Notes: generated by a model from the letters alone, not told the origin. Positions 1 to 14,500 are shown, counted from the stretch's first letter. The stretch: DNA of 64,000 nt from Wuchereria bancrofti (GCA_005281725.1 SSBO01000012.1:11943048-12007047); one strand, 5' to 3'. A program made the numbers and translations.

Positions 1-373
1 TGGTCATTGTAGGAACCGGAAAGTACAATAACTTTTCACTTACTGCTAACAATGTTATTTTAATTAGCTAGTGATGCTTAGAGAAGATATGGCAACTTAC
101 AAACCTCGAAATTTGGCAAAAATAGACGGTGATTCCATGATGTATTACTATGATGTTTGTCAAATATTAACATTTTAATATTCTTTTGATCCACGCAACT
201 GTTGTCCTTAACGCTACGCTCTATCATTGTAGATTTATTCCTGAAATTGTTTTTCTTTTTTCAAATAGGAATTTGTGAGTTATCAACGCTTGTTTCCTTG
301 TCATTTGTGTTATTCTCTCAGTGTACTTAAAATGAGAAATATTTGAATTTAAATGATATAAAAATTACCTCAC
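1..373. other. Downstream flank of the OATP-like gene; no exon defined
   Basis: The transporter gene reads leftward, and its second half (transmembrane segments 7 to 12) should lie here or beyond the window edge. On the minus strand a short open stretch near 105-145 (reading MESPSIFAKFRG) ends beside a GTAAGT donor. It could be the next exon, but I cannot match it to the family with confidence. Nothing else is recognisable. Confidence 0.4.
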
Positions 374-3262
374 TGGGAAAAGTACAGTGCTGTTGATGGT
401 CCGATTAGCAACAGACCAATGAGCAAATAACCCAACCATCATGCGCCTATCCAAGTGGGATCTTTTGCCGATAAACCAGGTGGAGCTAAAAGTAATTGCA
501 TTCAATTGCATTCATCCAGTAATTTGTTAAATTTTAATGTTCTCGAAGATAGATAAACTTTCGGAAATTACGAATTACTGATGCCTACCCACCTAACTTT
601 AAGTTGAATTAGACTTTTGGAAGAAAGGCAATGTCTTCCTGATTCTTTTTCACCACGAACTTTTTAAGATGTTAAGAGTAATTGAGATAAATTCATGACA
701 TTATATACGTTTTAGGGTGTAGTAAAAACTGCTACAAAAGTTTCCAATCAGAAATCCACACACGGGTCCCAGAATTCGAATAAAATTCATACCAGCTAAA
801 ATATTTTTGGAGTAATTTTAATAACATTTGGTTTATTGATAAGTAAGTACTGCATGCTCCCTGCTATTATGGTATATTTAGATTATTTGCTTTTTACAAA
901 ATGAAAGGTTAAGAAGACATTAGCGATTTAAATGTCATTTTGTTACTTTCCAAGCATTGCAATGACAAATAATTTCGAATTTTAAATGTGTAATGCCATT
1001 TGGAATTATTTATTTCTCGTCCATGATTTATTGGTTCTGTAAAAGTGAAACAGTTTACCAAAGAATGCCGGAATATTCTTTTTAGAAAAACTATCATCGA
1101 TGAGCGGTACTCCGAGTGACCACGGCATACAACGGCCGACACCAAAGCCAACTAAGCCAAAAAATAACATCATAATGGGTGCTTTATGCAGGATTTTTTC
1201 CCCACATGTCGTTGTCTGAAAGGAAAAATAGTTTAAAGTTTTATCAAAGGACAATTAATTTCCAATGATTATTTTGAGCTTTAAACAGTCTATTCCCAAT
1301 CAAAATATATTTCGAGTAATTCAAGTCGATAATTTGTAAATTAAATTAGACGCAACATTTTGTTAACGCGCATTAAAAGCTTTTTGTTTGAGAAGTTGCT
1401 TATCATTTACAGTTAATATCTGATATTAGATGTGCCATCATTGCTATCGTTAAGTAGCAACAATAAAAATTGATTTGAATCTGTTTTTATCCAATCTACT
1501 TTTGGGAAAAATATTGGAAACATGGAATAATTCCTACTCTGATAATCTGTCGCATTTCATTGATAACAGTAAGCAAATGGTGCTTGAACACTATTTTGTA
1601 TTTTATTCAAATCATTAAGCGTCTCATTAGCTCTCTCAGTGACATATTTTTGTAGCAAACTTTTCACTTCGCCCATATCACTACTACTTATATTGTCATC
1701 AGTCATTGTATGCATCTTCTGAATAATCTGAAATTTTATCTTTTTGTAGTTTAATCCCAGCATTTATCACAGAAAGATAAATCGCATATAATCGTTTTTA
1801 ATCACTGTTAGTTCTTAGCAAACAAAATTATTGTTAAGGTTATCAGTACCTTGGATAATAAAGGTTCATTCAACGTATAATTATCATTGGCAATCGATAT
1901 CTCATTGCTATTCTCCAAACTCCTGGCATTACGTGAAACGAATGATCATTCAATAATATTGCTTTCTTCAGAAAATCTCTTACACTTCCATTTATGCGAT
2001 CATTTATAAGTTTATAATCAAACAATTTTGCTAATTCAACATTCGGCAACAACAGTTCGTCAGATGAAAACAAACGTTTCTGAAATTAGTTTAGAATTTA
2101 ATTTTTATCATACCAATGCAAATATTTCGACTTTTTTTTTGACGTTTAATTGATGAGTAAAATTTTGAGAAAGAAAAAACATGCTTGAAGAGTGGTGTAA
2201 TTAAGAATTTGTTGTTCAAGTGGAAATAAAAAATTGGATGAAGAAATGAGTAAATGTGAAATTGCTGTCATGAAAGTGCCAATACCAATCCATTTAACTC
2301 GATTGCCTTTAGAGCCAAAATATGACACAAAGATAACCACAGGAATGTATGCAAAATCACCTGTACAACAAGTAGCTGTAATGAGTTAATTAATTACAAG
2401 TGAAATATGACATAATTCATTTCATTAAAATGAGTTTAATAGATAGAAGCCTTCAATTAAGACAGCTAGATTAAGATAGAAATATAAAATTTAATGTATG
2501 GATATTTAAATTAGTTCAGTGTCATAGACATCTAACTAAATTATGCTTTTCCATTTATAGCAAATTTTCCAAAAATGTAATTCTATAAGCAAGACATATT
2601 TGTAGTAAATAGTAATTCTTTTAGTCGTTTCATACATTCTTCTAAGTTATTCATAATTTCTTACATTTTTTCTTTTTTTTTTACATTAATTTAATTTCAC
2701 TCAACGTTTTTTTTTTTTTTTTTTGCAAATTATTGCTTTCCCAATGAGAAGCAGTAATTTTCAAAAGACCATTTTTTTATTTCTTCACTATTTAATAAAA
2801 CAATTAGTAATTTATGCATACATATATTTCATCGTATAAATTGTTGTATAGCTTTAGTCTTTTAAAAGACTTTTCTTTATTGTTAGTCTTAAGTTTTTTC
2901 CTCTAAATAGCATTCGAACGTTTTTTTTCTTGCAGTAAGAGTCTTTTTTGAATAATTAATGAATAAAATGATTGTCCACGAGAGTTCCACCAGATGCATA
3001 TTTAGTAAACTTTGCGAGAATACAATATGTAGGTTAATTGGGCCTTGATTATTAAATTTAATCATCGAATATCGCCTTAGAAGGAAAAATTGGAAGACTT
3101 ACTGGCACTAACCATAAAACGGGATAACTTCGATGGTACTTGAAACTGTCGTTCAATTGCTTAGGTTGTGGGAATGATATACGTAGCACTAATTGATTCC
3201 ACTAATAGTACAATCACAAATAATGCGAAAAATATATGTATGTGATTCACTTTTTTGAAACA
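374..3262 (-). pseudogene. Organic anion transporter (OATP/SLCO) family gene, N-terminal half, disrupted
   Basis: OATPs are 12-pass plasma-membrane carriers of organic anions. Exons in order: about 3262-3103, 2360 to about 2190, 2079-1850, 1727-1538, 1215-1059, 795-709 and 485-374. Family signatures are clear: AIERQFQVPSKL, SDFAYIPVVIFVSYFGSKGN, WIGIGTFM, RCMPWSLGVPLIDD, NFIRILGPVCGFLIG and the superfamily signature around DPTWIGA-x-WLGYL. The last three exons, and the joins I could test, are phase-compatible. Four lesions interrupt the frame. TAA at 3161-3163 lies just before AIERQF. TGA at 439-441 replaces the second-last Trp of the WIGAWW signature. A frame change near 1900-1935 follows FLKKAILLNDHSF. 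Another near 1560-1570 lies between APFAYC and VINEMRQIIR. The conserved protein on both sides of each break argues for a recently inactivated gene. Sequencing error is less likely for the two substitution-type stops. The C-terminal half is not in view. Confidence 0.85.
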
Positions 3263-6200
3263 TAATTGCTACGAATATTAGCTGTTATAATATTCGATAT
3301 TAAACACATTTTTGTGAAATTTAATTTTTAATTATTTGTTTAATTCCTTTCATTATTTGTTCCCTATTTATTTTCCTTTCTCTTCCATACTTTTTTTAGC
3401 AAGAAATTTAGACAATACGCAATATCTGTTTATTCTCTAATCGAAGCAAATTTATCAACTCAACAAAAAAAGAGTAATGATTAATTTTGCCTCATCTGAA
3501 GAGGAGATAAGATTGGCGTGCAACCCGATTTCAAAAATATTTAGAAAAAATTTAATCTTGGGGAAATTTTAACCTTAGTATTTTTCTTGGTTATTCTTAA
3601 TAGTATCCAAAGGAATCTTTGAAGTTCTTTTCTCTCATTAGATTAAGCAAATGCATTCTTTCCTATCACTTCTTCTTTCAATGGGGGAAAATCACTCCTT
3701 TCCATTTTTGTTTTCACTTCATAAATGTAAAATTAAATATTTGTCTATAACTCAAAATCAAGCAATAAAATTTCCCTCAAAAAATGAAAGAATTTTGAAG
3801 AAAAATACAGAATTTACAATTTAATAAAAATTTCAATTTATCAGAATTAATTAGTTTGTTAATTTTATTTTTTTTAGGATTAATTAGTTTGTTAATTTTA
3901 CATTGTTAATGTATGCAGCACGATGATGCATGCAAAAGTCAACAATAAATTTTTTCCCCTTTTACCATATTTAGCAATTTCCGGATAACTTAATTTCACT
4001 ACCTGTTCACTGCGATTTTTGTCACTTAATATTAATATACTAACTTTATCAGGCACGACCATATGCCGCCATTGTCGTTTCCTAATTTTACCATTTTGTA
4101 CTATTACCCAATTAAAATAGTAATTCCAATTGTAATTTAGAGCCTGAAGATCGGTAATTGGCACTTAAAGTATATTTTTATTTAAAAATGTATTTCGCCA
4201 TCGATTTATTCATGCGATATACGAATGATAGAGATTGCGATGAAGAATCAAACATGATGTCATTTACTCCTAGAAACTTTATGAAGCCAAAACGATCACT
4301 TATTGTACTTTCAAAGTAACTTAAACGCAGAAACAAATCGAAAAAAAGATCAAAATCTAACTTTGATGACGTAATTAGAAATACTTGAATGAATTCAACA
4401 CAACAGCCAAAAAGGCATTACAATATCCCATCGACAATAATTGAGAGGAAAATTGCCAATTACTTAAATGAATAATTAAGCAATAAGTGAGAAAGTTAAG
4501 TAAAACACATCTTATAACTGAATTAATTAGTTGTGATAATTGAAATTAGAATGATTGAAGTGAGAAGCAATGAAATAAATCGACCTATTATCTAATTATT
4601 TGTACATCAAATGGTTGTTGTATGTAACAAAATCAGATGGAATGCTGCAAGCATATTATTGAATGTCGTAAATAACAGCAAAAAAAAGGGAAAAACGAGT
4701 TATCAAAAGCGATTGTCATCGTTTTAAATTATCCCACCAAAAATTAAATTATTCGGTCAATTATTCTCGAATAACACAAAAAACCCGTCCAATTTCAATT
4801 AATGGTAACTGCATCATCCAGTTCTTTAAAATATTTTTCAAGCAGTTAAGTTCTTATTCTAAAACACATTCCTCACTTTCGTTGCTTAATCGGTTTTGCT
4901 AGTTTCCTACTTAGTGCATTCGAAACATTTAATGGATTGGTTCGAACTGTATCACTTGACTTGAACAGAGTAAGTATTCATGAAAATGAATATTATAGTC
5001 AACCTGAATTTGCTCAATTTATCCGATTAGCATTTTATGCTGAGCTAAAATGCAAGAGAAAACAAGGCTGTGCAGAAATAAATTTAGGAGTGCAAATCAA
5101 AAGTCGAGATTAATCCATTAACCTGCCACCAGTTTAAAAGATAATGGCATGAAAATTTTCAGAAAAACCATCTGAAGCTAGAATAAACTATAATCTCGAG
5201 AAATGACAACATAAAACCAATTTCTGTACTCCATTCATGAATTACTGCTAAGAAAGTGAGGTTATGAACTAATAAACAATTCTTTGTTATTTCCATAGAC
5301 TTTCGAATGATCAACGTTGAGTAACCGATGGCCATTCTTTATTAATGCAAGAAAAAAAAAACAACACAAACTATCGCGCGATGCACTCTTTTATTGTCAA
5401 ATACACACATCAGAAGTGGTCAAATAGAAACAAAAACAAATCAAATATAAAATACGTCAATTACTGAAACAAAAAAGATGTCCGATTTAATTGATCAAAT
5501 AATGAAACGAGTGAAATTTATTTTTGTACAAAATATTTGTTAGCATTGGTTTTTAAAAAAGAGAGGGACAGGGAAGGGGGAGAAAAAGGGAGAGAAATTC
5601 AACACTGACAGAATTAGCTATCACAGTGACTCACACTATTCAGTTCATTTATTACTAATAATATTGATAACTCGTCTTCAACAAAGGAAAAAAAAAAAAA
5701 CTTTCAGCATAAGTAAATGAAATTTGTGGGATGTCACGCTATATATGATTAATCTTCTCATTATTGTTTAAGTCTACTTCAAATTAAACTTCTGTAAAGA
5801 TATGGTATCAGATTAATTAAATTACTCAAGAAATAGAAGATAAAATAGCTAGGAAGCAATTTTATCTCAAATTATTCTATTTAAAATATAGGAAACATTT
5901 TTGGTAGCAATGTTGCTATTTGTCGAATAACTATTATTAATTGTTGTTGTGTTAAATGTTGCAAATACCACCCGTAGGAAGGATACTTCCCTCCCTTACT
6001 TTTTTTAAGCGTTAAAAAAAGTTTAAAAAAAAAATGTCTTGTACTTCCTGCTTCTTTGCCTTCTTTCATTCTCTTCTCTTCCCATCACTTTGCAAAATTT
6101 TAATAGTTTCAATCGAAAAGACGAAAAAAAGAAAGCATTACTAATAATCCTACTATTAGCAAGAAATTCATTCATTACATTTCTTTGTATTTCCGCTTTA

Positions 6201-8538
6201 GCTAATAACTAAATTCAACATATGTTGCTAAATTTTCCTATATTCCCAGATTATCTAAGGGGAAAAGCTAGGTATGAATAGAGTAAACGCATGCAATAAA
6301 AAGAGAAGGACTGTTTGGAAGGAGAAGTGAAAATTGTTCTTTTATACAGCAAATACAAAAGTGATATTCAATAGAATAATCTATTGAATTCAATATTCTT
6401 TGCTTCTTTTTCCTTCTGGTTTGATATCTATTGCATACAAAAAAGTTTCATTATCTTTCTTTGCTATTCTTCTTTGAGAGTGGGAAAGAAGTGGCAAAAT
6501 GATATGAAATTAGTTGGAGGAAAATATCCTGGAATGCAGATAAATATCCTTTATCAAATGTATTGCTAATTGATTTATTTCTGCTTTTACCAGAACATAT
6601 CCAGTCTATTACTATTACTGTTCCAGATAAGTGACAACTGAATGAAAAAAGAATATTTAAGATATATTCCAATATCATTAGAGGAGGATGGATATATAAA
6701 CCAGATGACCGAACAAATCATGAATTCTCTTTCCTTATTTCTTATCATTTATCATTATAACATACAATCTGCAATCTAATCCCAACATAACAGATGCTTC
6801 CACTCCCATTTACAATGGTGAACAGATTCGCATTACTTGAACATTGTCATTAAGCTAATGAAGGAATGAATAAATCAACTAATTAGCAAAAATCAATAAG
6901 AAATTACCATATGAACACACTCATCCAACCCATCAAATCACCAAGAGTTATAGTTGTTTCAAAAGTGTATTGAAAAAGCGTTTATTTCTAGAATTAACTT
7001 TTTCTTTCTTTATTCCATGGTTTCGGATTCTCAATTGGCGACTAATTAAGTAATGGGACCATAAAAAGCTGGTGAACCCACTTCTTCAGCTATTAGTGAC
7101 AACTTTCGCAAAAGTAAATCACTCCGTCAAAATAGAAAACCCATCTCCTAAATAAAACAAAATATTACCATTATAAGTGATGGACCCTTTAACTAAGTAC
7201 CCGACTCCAAGTCTAATGATTATTAACAGGATGAAAACGAATCTCGTCGCTCATTAATATTCTTTTTATGCTGAAACAATAGAATACATTATAATTTCAA
7301 AGCATGTACATCATTTGTTATCGATTATTGATTGTGTTATTGATCTTCATATCCATCATTTGAAATTGAGAACACCAGATTTTAGAAGTAAAAGAACATC
7401 GTTTTTTAACAATGCAATAAATATGTTTAAAAACTCTAAATCGATTATTGTGCATTAGCACTGCACGGAATAAGCTCCTCAAAAAGCGCTAATTGGAGCC
7501 CTGTAAGTTTCCAAACTATCATCAATTGTATTTCATCAGAACTTGCCAGAATAGCCAGCACACTGAAGATTCAAATTTAAATTACATAAGGCTAGACTGG
7601 CTTATAAATGAGTTAAATTTCAGTAAGTACTTTAAAAGCCATGGGTAGTAACAGCATCACTTAACAATATATTGCAAGAAATAAACCAAATATCAATCCT
7701 GTTTGAAAACCAATGCTTCGAATCATTAACATCATACCACATGCATCATAAATTGTCAATACATTTTGATATAAAAAATGTGCAGACACTGCTGCTTCAT
7801 ATCACAAACCATAATTACAGAGGAACGATGTTATAAGATAGGAACAATAAAAACTGAAACGAATCTAGTATGAAATTGCCGAATACAAATGGTTACTAGC
7901 CTTTTCACTTCACAACACCAATTTCCCACAAGCATACCCAAACCTTATTTAACAAAATTTCCTCAAGACTAACATTAATTTGAACAAAATATTAGAAATC
8001 AAATGCCTCACATCTACCGGCCCATCATTCTTCCACAGTACAAAGATTGGAAAGCTTCAGAGCAAAAAACAGTGATAACCCTATCAGCAATCTGAGAAAT
8101 GTCAACTGCTGCTTACAAACGATCAGTGACTGATTCCATCTTTCATAATAACTTAAAATTTAACTTCAATTCACTTGATTTATCTTCTTTCCTACCAGTA
8201 TACAACAAATGCTTGAAACACATAAGTTAATAATCTGTCATAGTACAGGAAGCAATGCAAACAATCTAGTGAAGAACAACAGATTCCTAAGTATTTCCTA
8301 TAATAATAACATCTACTTTCCTTTTTTCCCGGTACTTCCAAAATCTTTTTCATCAAGACTACAGATAATGGGATCTAGTACCACAATACTCTTAATGGTA
8401 TGATGGAGTGGGGTTCCTTTTTTCTCTCTTGGAAACATAGGAAACTACCTCTTGCAACTGCAGTATTTGATACATGAATGCAAAATAACGGGAAAGAGAA
8501 AACATAGCACAAGTAATTCAAACCAACATTACTGTTAA
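3263..8538. other. Intergenic, non-coding by inspection
   Basis: This AT-rich DNA lies between the 5' end of the OATP-like gene and the stop codon of the TSC22 gene, and probably contains the TSC22 3' UTR near its right end. Short open frames (for example 3898-4164 and 6384-6678) have no recognisable protein pattern. A purine-rich run occurs at about 5560-5600. No RNA gene or mobile element was recognised. Confidence 0.6.
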
Positions 8539-11500
8539 TTACTGCAAGTCGGAATCAGTGATGCTACCAATGGCGGAAAGTTGTTTTGACTGCTTTTGCT
8601 CTATGCCAGGTTGTAATTCGGATAGTAAACCAACAGGAGGAACAAAGACCGGAAAAGAAGTTGGGCCAACGGAAATATCAGATGTCATCGCAGGCATCGA
8701 TTGTTTTTGGGTGCCTTGAACTGATACTGACACATTCTGCAATATTATCGACTGCTCAAAAGATAAAAGTATATCAAAATGCTCAAACTATCGAGAAAAT
8801 TTATCAGCGTAGATTCCCAGAAGTATTTTACTACTCGATACATTGCTCTCTTTTCCCCTAAAGTGATGAGAACTCCAGACTTCATGATGCTTTTGTTAGA
8901 GTAATTCGGCATTCTAAGCAAACAGTAGATAAGATTGAATAGTTTGATAATGATCCCATCATGGAACTCATTCGTAAACTACGAACATATAGTCATAACC
9001 AAGATAAGGTCACGGAAAAGTTACATCTACTAGATGACTGCATTGTTCCGGTAAAAACATAAAACCCACAGTAAAATAAACTGTGAATTAGAGATAGTTT
9101 ACAAATGTTTTGCTGCTTCAAATTTAGGAGAGCAATAAAGAAATTCAATTACTAAACTCTCTTTGGAAATGTTATTAACACTGGATATAAAATCAGGAAA
9201 ATAGAAGTTTTAGACGAAAGTATATGGCTTGTCTTACAAGTTGGAAAAAGAATTAAAACACAAACAGAAGAGAAAATAATGTTTTCATGAGTCATTCAGT
9301 AACGCAAAATGAACTGATAGATTTAGAACATAAAGAAAAATTTAAACAGCTGCTGTTAAATGAAGTAACATTTCGTAATCTCTCAACTATTTGTGTAGTT
9401 GCCCGGAGCTCTATTGAAAAGATAACTAACAGAAAAATGGAATAAAAAGTTTGTCACCTCATTCATACTTTCCACCACAATTTTTTAACTAGTTTTCTTT
9501 CCTAAAAAATCCCTAAGAAACTTCGAAAGGGATAAAAAACAAACTCACAAAATACTTCAGAAAATACCTAGACAAAACTATATATTTATGTTTTCTTTAA
9601 ATAAATTCTGTACTTTATTTTCTAAACTTTCGCACCCTTTCTTTATTTTTTTCTTGAGTAATGGCAACCATCTTAGAATCATCTCAAATACCGTCAATTC
9701 TCCATGTGTTTGCTAAACCGCTCAAAAAAAAAATTATTGTTTAATAAGTTACAAATTTGGATTTTTAAGTTCAAAGAAAGACCGAACTTCCCTAGAATTT
9801 CTAAATATCCACTCAAAACTAATAATAGAAGTAATCAAATTTTACTTTGAAATACGAAATGCTAGTGCTTCAAATGCTTAAGTACTGAATGATCTATTTA
9901 CTTTTAAAAATATACAAGATGTAATTAATACTTGGGCAGAAATAGGCTGCACAGGATTTGGTGAAACTGCACCGGAGGAGAGCTGCTGCTGTTGTAATTG
10001 GAATTGCCTTTGTTGCTGTTGCTGTTGCTGTACAAGTACTGTCAATGAATTGACTACTTCAACTGGAGCAAATTGCTTCAAAACCTGATTTTGACTTTCC
10101 AATTGTGCAACCTGAAAAGAGCAAAACAACACTCCTAAGCCTCAATAAACAATTATAATCACGAGATAAGCTTAAACTACCCTTAAACGATTTTCTCCCT
10201 GGTCACAAAATCACAGGATCAGAGTCTCAAGCAAATCACCATTTACCTTTGCTTCCAATTCAACAATTGTGGAGCGCAAGATTTCTACTTCCTCGCGGAC
10301 AGCAAATGTCAGATGGGTCTTGACCAAATCCTGAAAGTACAGCATAATATGTAAGCTTTTAAAAGACCAGAAAAGAATAAGATTCCTCTGGAATCTTATT
10401 CTTTTCTCTGGAACGTTTAGTAATATTCCGCAAATAATGACATACTAATGACTAATGACTTACTAATAATGGATAATGATCTACTAGATTCGATTTTTAT
10501 TTCTAATAAACAAACATCAAACATTCATGTTTAATACTAACCGTTTAAATAACGCTGATATTCAAGTAACAACTTTGAAATCAAAGATGACCTTTCTTTT
10601 TTAATTCCAAAAATTTGAACATTACAACTAAACTTTTCAAAATTCAAAAAAAAAAAATGCCATTAGAAACAACATTCTTTTAATATTTTAATAACAAAAA
10701 TTCTAATGAAGATTCTATCCGTAACCACCACGATAGAAAAGTCATTTCCTGATTCAAAAAATTTGATCGAAAATTTAGACCGAAAAACCTAAATTTTTAG
10801 ATTCAACAAAACTTTATGAATAATATTATTAAAATCCAAGCCAAAAGTAGCCTTAAACAAGAAACCGAGTTCAGCATATAACAAGGTGCTAAATCTTTCA
10901 AACAATAACAATATATAGCTATAAAACTGAAGTGATGTAGGATAAAGATGATAAAGGAAGCGGTTGTGACAACAATGAGACTATAGAATGCAAAATACCT
11001 GAACCATTCTGAAAAAATGGAAAAAAAGCAAACTAACCATAGCTTGTTCAATCTTATTATCAATAGGTACTACATTTTGACCGGTTGTTGATGTATTTGT
11101 TGCTGCCCTGTAAGCACACTATTGAGTATTATCATTTTTTTCTTAACTTGTTACGCTTTAACATAAATTTCAATTAAAAACTATTTAATCATATAAAAAC
11201 CACCCCTTATTTTCGCAGAAAATTTTCACTTCAAATTCTTTATCGAATATAAAAATAAGTATGCAGTAGACTAGGTAGCAAGTCACTGCAAAATTAGCTA
11301 ATAATCGATTTTTAATTTAAACAGTACTCTGTGGTACATCCTTACTCATTCCTGCGATGAATTCATTCATTTCAAAAAAAGATTCCTGAATGAGTCAAAA
11401 CGAAAAGATACACCTTATATTTGGAATTAGCATCGATTACAAAGAGAAATAAGAAAGAAAGAGAAAAGGAGGGCAGAAAAGGACACAATGTTTAGCTATA

Positions 11501-14500
11501 ATAAACTTATTATTAAAAAAGAAGTATCTAGTAAAATGCTCCCGGAGAATAGTGAGTGATAATGGACTGCAAGGAAAAGCAGGGATGTCCCGACTAACCT
11601 TTAAATCCTTTATTTTAATAAGGTAACAAAAGTTGAAGTATAAAAAAAGATTTGAAGGTTATACTTTTGATTCATTGATCTACTAATGAATACATCCTGG
11701 CCATATTTTTCAAGTTGATTTTGTAAAAATATAATTAAATGAATTATCATAAATAAACTAAAAGAGTGCTCGGTAGGGTAATAAAGTAAGCATACCAAAT
11801 GTAATTAATTAATTCAACGGAAAACTGATTACAATTAGAGCTTCTAATTTTTGTTATATTGACTGATTTTCACGTCACCAGGATTACGTCTCAAAACTCT
11901 CCAACTATCAATGTCAGATACAAAAAACAAATTTCGTGGAAGATAGAGTATAAAGAACGGGGTTTAAAGAAAGAGTAAAGCTGAATTTAAATTGAAACAA
12001 TATGCAAAATTACAAAAGAATGCTTTCATCAACAATATATTGAATTTGATGCTAAGAGACAAAACAGTGAAATCTGAAAGACTCACAAGCCAATGGTACA
12101 CATCCAAAATCGACGTATACGATTATAATCAGTCAATGTATGAGTTAGAGGTTCACCGTATGTCATATAGTACTTGGAGTGGCAGTGATAATCATTTCGT
12201 TATCATACTACCATACCCATTACTTGATAAATCCCCATGCACTGCGAATATAACAGTCCTTATCTCTTTTTGCATTGATAGCAAAACCCAATTGCAACAC
12301 TTAAAAGCGCATGAAACAAAGCCAAAATAGTAAAAACTCTAATACTTTAGACCAAAAAAAATTCGAGAAATTAGTAGCCGCTTGAAAAATTGCCCCGAAC
12401 TTTATTGTACAAAGCAAAGGATAGCAAAAAGGGAAAGCAAACAAGTCATAAAAAGCTGATTAAACTTCATAATTTAATCATAAATCTTATTTATCGTCAA
12501 TCAGATCTTTTCTCCCTGGTTTGTACGAAACCGAATGGATCGACCACACGAGACTGGACGATACTTACCTCATAACTTCGACAAAATCAAGGAATACATT
12601 TGATGAGCTGGTGGATATTTTAGGATTTGGTTTGTCGGGCATCTCACCGAAACCCAAACTTGATGAAGTAGACGAACTAGACTGATGACTTGTATACAGT
12701 GAGGGTGGTATTGGCTGGATCTTAGCGGAACCTCTAGAACTGATCGACGAAATCGACGAAGCACTCCATCGATGTACGGCATTACCCTGAGCGGTATCCG
12801 GAGTGGTTGGTGGGGTAATCAGGGTTCCCGACTGATTATCGAATGTTGTTGCTGTAGCCAAGTTAGTCATTAACATTCCACTCATACACGATGCGATAGT
12901 TTGTCGCCGCTGTGCTTTAGAGGTTGACTGACTATAGTTGCAAAGGATCGCCAAACTTGAATCCAACTCCTTCATCGATACAATGCGCGCATATTCCACA
13001 CAACAGGTGGAAGGTGATGTTGGAGGTGAGCTACGTAGAAAAACCATCTTTATTGTCTTTTTTTGCCGTTCGCTTCACTTATCGATTAGTTATCAGTAAC
13101 TTCTGGATATTTCCCATAAACCAGAATAACAGCCAACAGAACTGCTAGTGGGAGAAAAACAACATATGATCAGTGTTGGATTTTATACCAAACATCCACG
13201 ATCAAAGAAGAAAGAATATGCACTTTTTATCCCAATAATGTTTATTCTTTCTCTCAACTTTCCAGTACTAGCAAATTCACCTTTCCAATAATTAATGTGC
13301 GCTCTGCATGTGTGCACCTTCTGGCAGATGGCTGAATGAATAGCGCATCCACGATAGAATGATATTAAGGATGAAAAAGAAAAATTCGAAGAGCAACAAA
13401 AATAAAGACCAAAAATATAAATATAGGCGTTTCTGCTTCCAGCTCTCCTTGCTCTGCAATAGCAAGTCATGAAAAATGCATTTTTCCATCCGAAAATTTC
13501 CGGACACTAATCTTCCGCGAATTTTTCCCGAATAATACCGAAACAAACAACGAATGCTGGTTGACACAATCATTCAAAATTCTAACTTTCACATCTGTCA
13601 AAGTAGCATTAACCTATAATATGTAGACAGCAAGTAAACTGGTAGGAAAGATGTAATCTATTGGTCAACTGAGACCATCAAGGTTCGAATGAAAACCAAA
13701 AATAAATAAATAAAAGCAATGAAAGTATGATATCTAACGAGAAATTTTCTCTCGATACAGTAGTAACGTTATTGGAAGACTTGCTATGCTGGCTTACTAT
13801 AAAAATTGTATATGACAGCAATATAATAAGGTACTGCTACTACAACTGCTTCATTTCAACTTCTAAAAATATATTAAATTAAAAAAAAAAGCTATATTAT
13901 AAAAGATCAAAATATCCCATCATAACAGAATATAATAATCACAAGAACTAATCTAATCTACGATACATATTTGGGGTATACACCTGCTTATTGCAGTTTA
14001 ATTGGTATAGCACACTGTTTACACAGTAGATATCATATCAGGAAGGATAAAAGGGAGAGAGAAATTCAAAACTACATACTTTAATTAATAAATCAACTCA
14101 ATCGATTGCAATTATATCCTAACAGATACGTCATTGAAGAATCTCCCATTGGACACGCTGATTCAAGAAGGATGCAAAACAGCATCGTAATTTACATGTC
14201 TTCAGGTATTAACTTTTCAGTGACCAAAAATAAGTCGTCTTCCTGCTTTAAAAACTAGGAAATAATTTTTTTATTTCTGAGAGCATATCAAGTTAAAATG
14301 GTACTTCTGATGTACCCAATGATATCTAACAATAAATTCTGAGACTACCCAGCCATTCACACAGCAATAGAACTGCAACTGCTCCTAGCAATATTTATAA
14401 AACAAGCTAGCAGCATCCAAACTATTCAATACACTTCCACTCTTCCTTCGGTACTTTTTTCCTCTCTTTTTTGTCTTCACATGAACACATACATTGAGAA

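Noticed and set aside
3898..4164. 88-codon open frame on the minus strand upstream of the OATP exons
   Set aside because: It was considered as the OATP N-terminus, but it shows no family pattern and no donor that joins in phase to the exon at about 3262. Probably chance.
11992..12330. 112-codon plus-strand open frame within a TSC22 intron
   Set aside because: Low-complexity AT-type codon content, no recognisable domain and no flanking exon. It lies opposite a well-supported gene.
12570..13148. Overlapping open frames on both strands at the TSC22 exon
   Set aside because: They are shadows of the 12569-13030 exon, whose own frame is fixed by phase on both sides.
13183..13573. Two overlapping minus-strand open frames of about 93-95 codons
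   Set aside because: Considered as an alternative first exon of TSC22. No donor joins them in phase to a known exon, and the peptides look random.
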